From the NCBI GenBank assembly GCA_021785255.1, contig JAJYGA010000165.1, positions 1,132 to 37,376 on the forward strand: a stretch of 36,245 nucleotides of DNA, given 5' to 3'. Within the stretch, counting starts at the first letter, position 1. The number at the start of each line of letters is the position of its first letter. This DNA is from Actinomycetes bacterium. GTDB lineage: Bacteria; Actinomycetota; Acidimicrobiia; Acidimicrobiales; Acidimicrobiaceae. The notes beneath the pieces are model-generated. The model was not told the origin of the DNA. It did not search any database and saw only the letters and a program-made list of their open reading frames with translations. Both the position numbers and the translations under genes were made by a program. Below are positions 9,403 to 17,973 of this stretch, piece by piece.

Positions 9403-10080
9403 TTGTGGGTGGAAGTTGGTAGATCAGAGTTGAAAACCTATAGGGCGGCAGATCCAAAGAAAGATCCTTCGGAAGTAGCGGAGGAGCGACGTAGGAAACT
9501 TCGGCGCAGCTGGGGTCTAATAGTTTTGGTGATTGCGTTAGTTGCAGTCGTGCTTTCCAATCTCCCTCAGTCGTCGACAACTTCATCAAAACAAGCCGAT
9601 ATGAAGGCGATGATGAGTCAGGTCCATTTTGATCTCCTCGGCTGTAACCAGGCGCTCTTGGATGCTTTTGACGCCCTTCAAGCGGTTCAGAACCATACGG
9701 CAAAGAACTTAAAGACGGCGGACACCATTCTTTCTCAGGATCTTGCGGAGTGTACGATTGTAAACTCCGATCTCAACAACCTGGCATCTTATGTTCCAAC
9801 AGGTGATCTCATTCGACTTAACGTACAGCCGGCGCTAAATGACTACTACAACTGGGCTTTCCCAAATGCGTCAGCTATCATCTCCTACATTACTGATCTC
9901 ACCAAGTACCCTAACGATCCGATATACATTGCCAAGATAAAAAGTCGATTTCAAGTGATGGCTTATGACCTTCGCTCGGCTAACTCAGTCATTGCCGCTG
10001 CGTGCAACCAAATCCATCTTGCGCCTATATCTATAACCCTTTTTAGTCTCAAGGATGTTCCCAAAGGCGTGCTGTCTTAG
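9403..10080 (+). CDS. Hypothetical protein with one N-terminal TM segment
   Basis: 225 aa ORF (TTG start), basic N-terminus, TM (WGLIVLVIALVAVVLSNL), extracytoplasmic domain with 4 Cys after the TM; no family recognised. Confidence 0.65.
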   Translation: MWVEVGRSELKTYRAADPKKDPSEVAEERRRKLRRSWGLIVLVIALVAVVLSNLPQSSTTSSKQADMKAMMSQVHFDLLGCNQALLDAFDALQAVQNHTAKNLKTADTILSQDLAECTIVNSDLNNLASYVPTGDLIRLNVQPALNDYYNWAFPNASAIISYITDLTKYPNDPIYIAKIKSRFQVMAYDLRSANSVIAAACNQIHLAPISITLFSLKDVPKGVLS

Positions 10081-10125
10081 GGTAATTCAACGGTCGGGTT
10101 TTAGCTGGAGTTGCCGCTCGTCCTG

Positions 10126-10539
10126 TCAAGTTTCACAGGCGTGAGACTCTAAGTCTCTTTGAACCTCAGCCAAGACTCCGTTTATGAATCGACCGGAGTC
10201 CTCGGTGGAGAAGGTTTTGGCGAGTTCAACCGCTTCAGATATTGCAATCGCGGGTGTGACATCGCTACAGTGGATCAACTCGTAGATAGAGAGTCTGAGA
10301 ATATTTCTATCCAAGCTCGGCAGCCTTCCAAGCTCCCAATTGGTTAGGTGTTTTGAGCACATGGAATCTATCTCTTCAAGATGATGGTCCACGCCAAGGA
10401 CTCGCTGGGAGACGAAGTCAGATTCAGGTACTTCGGACCTTGTCAGGGTCTCTTTGATCGGTATTTTTAGGATCTCGGCCTGATAAAGGAGCGACATGAT
10501 GCGCTCGCGTTCAGCCCTTCTGATCTCAACGTTGTCCAT
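10126..10539 (-). CDS. nusB: Transcription antitermination factor NusB
   Basis: LPSLDRNILRLSIYELIHCSDVTPAIAISEAVELAKTFSTEDSGRFINGVL. Confidence 0.93.
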   Translation of the reverse strand: MDNVEIRRAERERIMSLLYQAEILKIPIKETLTRSEVPESDFVSQRVLGVDHHLEEIDSMCSKHLTNWELGRLPSLDRNILRLSIYELIHCSDVTPAIAISEAVELAKTFSTEDSGRFINGVLAEVQRDLESHACET

Positions 10540-10548
10540 AAATATACA

Positions 10549-11115
10549 CTAGGCCCGGGTTATGTATTCACCCGTTCGGGTGTCTACCTTTACCCGGTCG
10601 CCGGGATTGACAAACAAGGGTACTTGGATTACGAGTCCGGTCTCTAAAGTGGCAGGTTTTCGTGCTCCAGACACGCGATCGCCTTGGAGTCCTGGGTCAG
10701 TCTCAGCGATGGTGAGTTCTACAGAGGCAGGAAGCTCCGACGCAACTACTTGACCCTCGTACATCGATAAGGCAATTGAGTCACCTTCTTTCATGTAAGA
10801 GACTGCAGAGCCGATTACAGACTTATCTACCTGAAGCTGATCGTAGCTAGAGGTGTCCATAAAAACGTAGTGGTCTCCCTCCCGATAGAGGAACTGCATC
10901 TCTCTTTTTTCAATGATGGCTTGGTCCATCTTCTCGTCGGCACGATACGTTCGTTCAAGCACCTGTCCTGTTTTAAGATTCTTGAGTTTCGTACGAACAA
11001 AAGCTCCACCTTTGCCAGGCTTTACGTGTTGAAACTCGACAATTGTGAAGAGGCCCTCTGAAAGTTCCAAGGTCATTCCGTTTTTGAAGTCATTTGTTGA
11101 TGTTGAGATAGCCAT
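10549..11115 (-). CDS. efp: Elongation factor P
   Basis: QHVKPGKGGAFVRTKLKNLKTGQVLERTYRADEK; PGLQGDRVSGARKPATLETG. Confidence 0.97.
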   Translation of the reverse strand: MAISTSTNDFKNGMTLELSEGLFTIVEFQHVKPGKGGAFVRTKLKNLKTGQVLERTYRADEKMDQAIIEKREMQFLYREGDHYVFMDTSSYDQLQVDKSVIGSAVSYMKEGDSIALSMYEGQVVASELPASVELTIAETDPGLQGDRVSGARKPATLETGLVIQVPLFVNPGDRVKVDTRTGEYITRA

Positions 11116-11217
11116 AGTTGCCTCGTGATTGATCGTTATTATTTTGGCTTTAGTTTAGTGATGCTGGCACGGCTATTAGACATCTGAATGAATCCATGAC
11201 GCAGGGGTGTCTCTTGA

Positions 11218-12336
11218 CTAGGTGAGAATCCAATCTTTGTCTATCTTGGTCAACGCTCTCGCACTCTCTTTGGTCACGACCAAGGTGTCTTCGATGCGCA
11301 CCCCGAACTCGCCGGGGATATAGACACCTGGTTCAACGGTAATGACGTAACCTAAGTCCAATGCCGATTCATTGCGTGCGGAGATAAAAGGATCTTCATG
11401 TATCTCCAAGCCTACGCCGTGTCCGAGACCATGATTGAACCGATGCTCAAGATCTTTTGTTCTCAGCACGTCTCTAGCTGTTTCGTCTAGTGTCTTGCCC
11501 AGAGCGTTTTCCTTGGTGAGTGCGATCACTTTGCGCTGAGCTTCACTAACTAGTTCGAAGACCTCAGCCGCAAATGCAGTGGGTTCACCAATGGAGTATG
11601 TTCGCGTGCAGTCGGAGTGATAGCCCATGAAGGTTGCACCAAAGTCCACTACAACAATGTCTCCTTCTGTAATTGTCTTTTGCGTGGGGTGTCCATGAGG
11701 TAGCGAAGATCTTGAGCCGCTGGCAACTATGGATGCAAAGGATCTCTCGTCGGCACCGAGTTTCATCATCTGGTACTCTAACTCAATCGCAAAGTCTCGT
11801 TCTGAGACTCTTTCAAGGAGTAGACCCTTGACATTTGAGAGGGCTTGATCGGCTATCTCACAAGCTCTCTCAATCGCATATATCTCGGTGTCGTCTTTTT
11901 TCCGTCTGAGTGTTTCTACGATACCTTGGGAAGGTACGGTACTTATGTGGGTAGCTAAAAAGGTGCGAATATCCTCCAGCGTTGATACGGTCAGATCTGA
12001 AGCCTCAATCAGTAAGTTCCTGATGTCGTGTCTGAGCACCTCTGAGCCAACCTGCTCTAGCAACTTCGGCCCCTGGGGATTGCTAACAGAGATGGTTGTA
12101 TCGTCACAGTCAGAGTCCGTCAGTTCGATTGTGGCCTGTTCCCCGTAACGTCCGTCTGTGAAGAATATGGAAGGTAGATCTGAGTGAGCAAAAACCAATA
12201 GAGATCCATTCGACCCAGTAAAACCGGTCAAATACCTGACATTTACCCGTTTTGATATAAAGATAGCTTCATCTTTACGCTGTTGAAGAAGATTTTTTAG
12301 AACTTTGATACGATTTTTTGTCTTTATGGGTCTCAT
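11218..12336 (-). CDS. pepP: M24 family Xaa-Pro aminopeptidase
   Basis: VVVDFGATFMGYHSDCTRTY, HGLGHGVGLEIHEDP, VITVEPGVYIPGEFGVRIEDTL. Confidence 0.93.
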   Translation of the reverse strand: MRPIKTKNRIKVLKNLLQQRKDEAIFISKRVNVRYLTGFTGSNGSLLVFAHSDLPSIFFTDGRYGEQATIELTDSDCDDTTISVSNPQGPKLLEQVGSEVLRHDIRNLLIEASDLTVSTLEDIRTFLATHISTVPSQGIVETLRRKKDDTEIYAIERACEIADQALSNVKGLLLERVSERDFAIELEYQMMKLGADERSFASIVASGSRSSLPHGHPTQKTITEGDIVVVDFGATFMGYHSDCTRTYSIGEPTAFAAEVFELVSEAQRKVIALTKENALGKTLDETARDVLRTKDLEHRFNHGLGHGVGLEIHEDPFISARNESALDLGYVITVEPGVYIPGEFGVRIEDTLVVTKESARALTKIDKDWILT

Positions 12337-12404
12337 TCCTTGGTTTTTTCTGTTAACTTTCTAAGTAGGATTATCGCTTTACTTTCAGACTAATGTTTCT
12401 TTAC

Positions 12405-12449
12405 CTTTCTATAACTTTACTCACAGGCTAAAGTGGAGAATATAGAAAG
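12405..12449. promoter_or_regulatory. Nested dyad in the pepP/ctaB divergent intergenic region
   Basis: Outer arms CTTTCTATA (12405-12413) / TATAGAAAG (12441-12449); inner arms ACTTTA (12414-12419) / TAAAGT (12429-12434). Confidence 0.5.
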
Positions 12450-12503
12450 TTCTACTCGGGCAGTAAGCGGTTTTGTGGTAGCTGGTTGGAAAGTGTAGGG
12501 TAA

Positions 12504-13409
12504 ATGGATACGTTTATAACGGCGTCAAAGGCAGTGCCTATCTCGCGCCAGGTTCGGGGCTATGTTGCCCTTACCAAACCACGCATTATTGAGCTGCTTC
12601 TAATTACGACCGTTCCTGCGATGGTGGTTGCAAAAGGTGGCGTCCCATCTTTATGGAAGATGGCGATAACGGTGATTGGCGGGACTCTAGCAGCTGGTGG
12701 TGCAAACGCAGTTAACATGTGGTTTGATCGAGACATCGATGCGGTTATGAAAAGGACGCAGCATAGGCCCTTGGTCACAGGAGAAGTGACGCCCACCGGT
12801 GCTTTAGTCTTTGCGGTGGCGCTAGAGGTGATAGCGTTCTCGCTGCTTTATACAGGAGACAATCTGCTCTCCGCGATCCTGGCTCTCTCTGCTGCCTTTT
12901 TCTATATTTTTATCTATACTTTGTGGCTGAAGCGGTCGACATCTCAAAATATTGTGATCGGTGGAGCCGCTGGCGCAGTGCCTGTACTTGTCGGCTGGGC
13001 TGCCATACAAAACAACATTACCCTTGCCTCTTTGTTGATGTTCCTCATCATCTTTTTATGGACACCACCACATTTTTGGGCCTTGGCATTTAGATATAAA
13101 GAAGACTACTCCAAGGCGAATGTGCCGATGATGCCTTCGGTTAGGTCTATGCGTTCGACCACTATCCAAATTATGGTATATACAGTGGTCTTAACGGCTG
13201 TGACCTTGCTCCTTGGCCCGGTGGCACACTTGGGGCTTTTGTATGATGCTGCTGCATTGGCTCTTGGGGCAGGATTTTTTGGCTACTCCTATCGACTCTA
13301 CAGATCTGAGAGTCCTAAGGTGGCCATGAGAGTATTTTCGTATTCGATCACATATTTAATGTTACTTTTCATCTTTATGGGGGTGGATGTACTTGTCTAC
13401 CACGTATGA
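12504..13409 (+). CDS. ctaB: Protoheme IX farnesyltransferase (heme o synthase)
   Basis: YVALTKPRIIELLLITTVPAM, NMWFDRDIDAVMKRTQHRPL, WTPPHFWALA. Confidence 0.96.
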   Translation: MDTFITASKAVPISRQVRGYVALTKPRIIELLLITTVPAMVVAKGGVPSLWKMAITVIGGTLAAGGANAVNMWFDRDIDAVMKRTQHRPLVTGEVTPTGALVFAVALEVIAFSLLYTGDNLLSAILALSAAFFYIFIYTLWLKRSTSQNIVIGGAAGAVPVLVGWAAIQNNITLASLLMFLIIFLWTPPHFWALAFRYKEDYSKANVPMMPSVRSMRSTTIQIMVYTVVLTAVTLLLGPVAHLGLLYDAAALALGAGFFGYSYRLYRSESPKVAMRVFSYSITYLMLLFIFMGVDVLVYHV

Positions 13410-14043
13410 AGAACGAACTACGGTGAACCCCGAGCCTTCCATTTTGCCCACTACGGCACTCCTGAACTCTCCTAAGAAGATCATTGGAATGGTTCTGCTG
13501 GTGACAGCAGCGTTTGGTGTCGTGTTTGCGGTGTACCTTTCAACGGTTGTAGTTAAGTCCAAAGGTGCCACTAAGAATCTGATAGCCAGTGCGTCTGGAA
13601 CAACACTTACGGGTCCGTTGCAAGGAAAACAACTTCCAAGCTTCTCACTTCCTGGTCTACAAGGCCCTAGCAGCATCAGTTCGACTCTAATCTCAGGCAA
13701 GCCGACCGTAATAAACTTTTTTGCCTCATGGTGTACTTCATGTCAGGCAGAGATGGCCACTTTGGCATCCGCATCTAGGAGTTTCTCTCATAACGTTGCC
13801 TTTTTGGGCATAGATGAAAATGACACAGCCAGCTCTGCGACTAAGTTTCTTTCCAAGTACGGCGTTACATATCCGGTTGCGTTTGACCCTAAGGTTTCGC
13901 TGCAGGGACCGTTCAAGCTTGTTGGATTGCCAACCACGTTATTTGTTGAACCCAATGGAAAAATATATCGAGAGATCTTGGGCACGATGAGTAAGGGTGT
14001 TTTGACGCAAAACCTGAAAGCATTAGAAAAGGCTTCCAAGTAA
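13387..14043 (+). CDS. TlpA/ResA-like membrane-anchored thioredoxin-fold protein
   Basis: N-terminal TM, VINFFASWCTSCQAEMATLA (CxxC), VGLPTTLFVEPNGKI; exact start uncertain. Confidence 0.85.
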   Translation: MYLSTTYEERTTVNPEPSILPTTALLNSPKKIIGMVLLVTAAFGVVFAVYLSTVVVKSKGATKNLIASASGTTLTGPLQGKQLPSFSLPGLQGPSSISSTLISGKPTVINFFASWCTSCQAEMATLASASRSFSHNVAFLGIDENDTASSATKFLSKYGVTYPVAFDPKVSLQGPFKLVGLPTTLFVEPNGKIYREILGTMSKGVLTQNLKALEKASK

Positions 14044-14373
14044 ATGAGGGTTCAGATGCTTCAAACCATTGTTTGCTCTTGTCTAAAATTTTTTATGATA
14101 CAAAGATCTGGACACAATGATGTGTTCAAAGTTGAGATGGTCAAGGTTTCAAATCAGAGCACGGAGGGCCGAAAGCTCTGTAAGGATTCGGTTAGGCCGC
14201 TCTTAGGGGATCGTGAAATCCTCTTTGGTGTGGACTGCCGATGGGAGAGACTGAAGGAGTCCGTTGAGGGTCTTATGCGATCACTTTACGTTCCTTCGGT
14301 CACACGAGCAATGGATGCTCAATTCGTTCAGTACAAGCAAGGTAATTATTGGTTGACGCTAACTAACTACTAA
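14044..14373 (+). CDS. Uncharacterised ORF between TlpA-like and cupredoxin genes
   Basis: 109 aa open frame beginning right after the TlpA stop; no recognised family; may be leader/noncoding. Confidence 0.25.
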   Translation: MRVQMLQTIVCSCLKFFMIQRSGHNDVFKVEMVKVSNQSTEGRKLCKDSVRPLLGDREILFGVDCRWERLKESVEGLMRSLYVPSVTRAMDAQFVQYKQGNYWLTLTNY

Positions 14374-14390
14374 CTGAAAAGGGGGTTAGG

Positions 14391-15071
14391 TTGTCGAAAG
14401 GAGCACGAGCGGGTCTCGTCATAGTAGCCTTTGCGGCCGCCATCGGAATTATCCTGTTTGGTGTCTTTGGCTATCTACGGACAAGTCCGCCAGTGGTGTC
14501 AGCGGTCCCAGCTGCAACGCAGCCGAACACGGTTAATGTGACGATGCAGGTGGATGGTGCCGTTGGGGTAGGACCTCACCCTACGTGGGTGGGTTATTGG
14601 ATACAAGGAGCTAATGGACAGTACAAGCAAACGACGCTGTTTAAGGTTCCTGTGAATACATATGTGCATGTGAAGCTGTATGAGTACGACAGCGGTGGGC
14701 CAATTCGAAACCCTTATTGGGGTAAAGAGATAGGTACCGCTGGAAACGTCATTATCGTGAATGGACAGCCAGTTAGCCTGGTCAATTCATACGCGGGAAA
14801 TGGCGTGGCTCACAACTTTGATGTACCTGGTCTTGGCGTAAACGTTGCACTTCCTGGTGTAAATGGTAATGCTAAGAACTTCTGTAACGTAGGACCATGT
14901 AATCCAAGCGAAGCTCATAATCTCATTCAGTTCACCTTCTACTCAGGGAAAATCGTACACAACTACCGTTGGCAGTGCTTTGTTCCCTGTGGTCTTGGGT
15001 ATCTGACTGGTAACGGTGGACCTATGACGAGTATCGGTTATATGGCTGGATTTGTTCAGGTGGTGAAGTAG
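14391..15071 (+). CDS. Membrane-anchored cupredoxin-like protein (COX II-like, degenerate CuA motif)
   Basis: N-terminal TM; GVAHNFDVPGLGVNVALPG resembles COX II DVIHDFWAYQLGVK; YRWQCFVPCGLGYLTGNGGPM resembles COX II VVRCDELCGIWHGAM. Confidence 0.7.
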   Translation: MSKGARAGLVIVAFAAAIGIILFGVFGYLRTSPPVVSAVPAATQPNTVNVTMQVDGAVGVGPHPTWVGYWIQGANGQYKQTTLFKVPVNTYVHVKLYEYDSGGPIRNPYWGKEIGTAGNVIIVNGQPVSLVNSYAGNGVAHNFDVPGLGVNVALPGVNGNAKNFCNVGPCNPSEAHNLIQFTFYSGKIVHNYRWQCFVPCGLGYLTGNGGPMTSIGYMAGFVQVVK

Positions 15072-15955
15072 TGGCGCTTAAGACACAAGAAAGTGGTTCT
15101 CCAGCAGCGATAGCTAGAAAACACGGTATCCGAATTGTGGGTATCTGGTTTGTTCTATCGCTTATCACGGATCTAGTGGTTTGGTTTGTGTGGGGACCTC
15201 ATATGCCTCCTGGTACCATGACGACGAGTGCAGCGGGACAACAGTTTGACTTCAAAGTTCTTACTGTTATGTCAGTTCCGGTTTTGTTTATGGTTTGGGT
15301 GTATGGCGTATATGTAATTGTGAAGTTCCGTGATCGTGGAGACCATGAAGATGGATACTACGTGAAGGGTAATCGTAAAAGTCAAGCACTTTGGTATGCA
15401 GCTACGGCAGTCTTGGTTCTGTCGCTGGCGGGGTTTGGAACCTATGAGTTGGTTGTCCCAGCCGGTGCCGGTGTGGGTGAGGGACCCTCGCCCATTTGGA
15501 AGCCAGCGAATGCGAAACATATACTTCAAGTCCAAGTGATTGCGCAACAGTGGCGTTTCACATATCGTTGGCCACAGTTTGGTGGAATGGAGACTACGTC
15601 GTTGGTTCTTCCGGTAAATACGGAGATTCAATTCAACGTGACCTCCTTAGACGTTATCCATGACTTTTGGGCGTATCAGCTTGGAGTAAAAGCCGATGCT
15701 AACCCTGAGGTGAACAACGTCGCTTACACCAAGACGCAACAGACCGGTAGGTTTGTCGTGCGCTGTGACGAGCTGTGTGGAATATGGCATGGAGCCATGT
15801 ACAACTATGGAAACGTAGTGTCTCAAAATGCGTTTTATCAATGGGCTACCAGCATGCAAGCTAAGAACGCCTCTTTGACGAAGCTGTTGCCCAAGTATTC
15901 GACGGTATATGTTCCAAACGATAACGTCGTCGGCGGGCAGTACTTCAATGGCTAG
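15071..15955 (+). CDS. ctaC: Cytochrome c oxidase subunit II
   Basis: Two TM helices, QWRFTYRWPQ, IHDFW, RCDELCGIWHGAMY complete CuA site. Confidence 0.95.
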   Translation: MALKTQESGSPAAIARKHGIRIVGIWFVLSLITDLVVWFVWGPHMPPGTMTTSAAGQQFDFKVLTVMSVPVLFMVWVYGVYVIVKFRDRGDHEDGYYVKGNRKSQALWYAATAVLVLSLAGFGTYELVVPAGAGVGEGPSPIWKPANAKHILQVQVIAQQWRFTYRWPQFGGMETTSLVLPVNTEIQFNVTSLDVIHDFWAYQLGVKADANPEVNNVAYTKTQQTGRFVVRCDELCGIWHGAMYNYGNVVSQNAFYQWATSMQAKNASLTKLLPKYSTVYVPNDNVVGGQYFNG

Positions 15956-16041
15956 GCGTGTTGCTTGTTTCGTAATAGAGATGGTGGATCAGTCCTCTTT
16001 CTCAAATTTGAATCTATCTCGTGAATGGGAGGAAAAAATTA

Positions 16042-17973
16042 ATGGCGATTGATATGTCGCAGTCAACTGGCGTTGGCCAGTCTGGCGGAGCCGGCGGATC
16101 AACCGCAGTCAAGTGGTTTGCCCGTGGGAACATAGTCTCAGCGACTGTTCTTGGGGCTGGTGGTTGGTTCTTCGGTCACTGGTGGGGGAATGTCATTGCT
16201 GGACAGTACACCTCAGTGCAAAACAGCGGAACGAACGATGTCTCTTGGCTGCTTGGTGCAATATTCGCGACGGTGGCATGGTTTATTGGCCTTGGTGCTT
16301 TAAACCATCCGATCGCGAAGCTGTGGGGCGGCGAGGCTCCATTGCCCGAAAAGAAGGAGAAGTATTCGATTTGGGAGTACTTCTCTTACTCAACTGACCA
16401 CAAGGTAGTGGGTATCCAATACCTCTTTGCAATGTTGATGTACTTCTTTGTTGCTGGTCTCTTGGCGCTTGGGATCCGTACTGAACTGTTGTCACCGACC
16501 TATCACATCTGGGGTCCTGACACCTATATTGAAATTGTAGGTGAACATGGCACCATGATGATGATGATGATGACATCGGTCATAATGGGTCCATTTGGAA
16601 ACTTTCTTGTTCCTTTGATGATCGGATCTAAGAAGATGGCGTTTCCTCGACTAGAGGCGGTGTCTTTTTGGTTCACTGTTCCGGCGTTCTTCTTTTTGCT
16701 TTCCGCTCTGTGGCAGGGTGGATTTCAATCTGGATGGACGGGCTATGCACCTCTATCGATACAAGGGGGAGTAGGGCAAGACGCCTATCTCTTTAGCTTT
16801 GCGCTGATGGCGATGTCTATGTTGGCGGCTTCAACGAACATGGTGGCAACCATCATTAACTATCGAGCACCTGGTATGAGATGGAGTCGACTCTCCGTAT
16901 TGGCCTGGGGTATGATTACCACAGCGTTCACGATGATCTTGTCTGTTCCTGTTCTTATTGACGGACTATATGTCATGGGTATGGATCGTGCAGTGCAGAC
17001 ATCGATGCTGTATGGCCAGCACGGTGGTTCTCCATTTCTTTGGGAAAACCTCTTTTGGTTCTTCGGTCATCCTGAGGTGTATCTGTTGGCCCTTCCTGGC
17101 TTTGCGATGACGACTGAGATTCTTCCAGTCTTTGCTCGCAAGCCTATATTTGCCTTCAAAACTTCGGTTGCAGGAATGATTGGTGTGGCGACACTGAGCT
17201 TCTTCGTTTGGCAACACCACCTGTTCAACTCGGGTATGAACCCAGATATGAGACCGCTGTTCATGTTGTCAACGGAGTTGATCTCTATTCCAACCGGTTT
17301 CTTGTACTTAGTGGGTATGGGTACGGTTTGGAGAGGAAGACTTAGATTCAATGTGCCTATGTTGTTCATGCTGTCCGTGTTCTTCAACTTCTTATGGGGA
17401 GGAATTACCGGAGTTTATAACTCTGATGTTCCTGTAGATGCTTTGATTCACGGAAGCTTCTTTGTTATGGCTCACTTCCACTTTACGATTATGGGTCAGT
17501 TGATGTTTGCCGTGTTTGGCGCCATCTACTACTACACTCCTTTGTTCTTTGGAATTAAGCTGTCTGAGAAACTGGGTAAAATTCACTTCTGGACGATGTT
17601 CATCTTCTTCAACTCGACCTTCCTGCCACTGTTTATAGTGGGATGGTTAGGTCAACCCAGAAGAGTGTTTGAGTACGCTGCCAGATTGCAAACTTTAAAC
17701 CAGTGGGTTTCGATATCTGCATATGGTTTAGGTCTATCACTTGCTTTCTTTGTGGTTACATTCGTCTGGCAGTTGGTGGTATCGAGGCCGAAGTCCGAGC
17801 AAAATCCTTGGGACTCACGTGGTCTTGAGTGGCTTGTCGGCATTCCGGTTCCCAAGGACAACTTCGAGCAGATCCCAGTTGTTCTTTCATCACCATATGA
17901 GTATGGCAACCCTAATGCTGGCCCGATGGCGGATCTTGCGCCATCCATTAGTTCAGTTGGGAGTGATGCATAG
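16042..17973 (+). CDS. ctaD: Cytochrome c oxidase subunit I (heme-copper oxidase)
   Basis: GEHGTMM, WFFGHPEVYLLALPGF, WQHHLFNSGM, MAHFHFTIMG; GGGAGG upstream of ATG 16042. Confidence 0.97.
   Translation: MAIDMSQSTGVGQSGGAGGSTAVKWFARGNIVSATVLGAGGWFFGHWWGNVIAGQYTSVQNSGTNDVSWLLGAIFATVAWFIGLGALNHPIAKLWGGEAPLPEKKEKYSIWEYFSYSTDHKVVGIQYLFAMLMYFFVAGLLALGIRTELLSPTYHIWGPDTYIEIVGEHGTMMMMMMTSVIMGPFGNFLVPLMIGSKKMAFPRLEAVSFWFTVPAFFFLLSALWQGGFQSGWTGYAPLSIQGGVGQDAYLFSFALMAMSMLAASTNMVATIINYRAPGMRWSRLSVLAWGMITTAFTMILSVPVLIDGLYVMGMDRAVQTSMLYGQHGGSPFLWENLFWFFGHPEVYLLALPGFAMTTEILPVFARKPIFAFKTSVAGMIGVATLSFFVWQHHLFNSGMNPDMRPLFMLSTELISIPTGFLYLVGMGTVWRGRLRFNVPMLFMLSVFFNFLWGGITGVYNSDVPVDALIHGSFFVMAHFHFTIMGQLMFAVFGAIYYYTPLFFGIKLSEKLGKIHFWTMFIFFNSTFLPLFIVGWLGQPRRVFEYAARLQTLNQWVSISAYGLGLSLAFFVVTFVWQLVVSRPKSEQNPWDSRGLEWLVGIPVPKDNFEQIPVVLSSPYEYGNPNAGPMADLAPSISSVGSDA

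Noticed and set aside
13362-13700. 112-aa antisense ORF over the TlpA-like gene
   Set aside because: Complement of a well-supported CDS, no RBS or family signature; treated as a shadow ORF, like the other antisense ORFs in the track.
14044-14373. 109-aa ORF as a confident new gene
   Set aside because: No family, unconvincing RBS, unusual composition; kept only as a low-confidence feature.
16283-16576. Antisense ORF starting MSSSSSSWCH
   Set aside because: The Ser run is just the reverse complement of the (ATG)6 tract in coxI; antisense shadow ORF.
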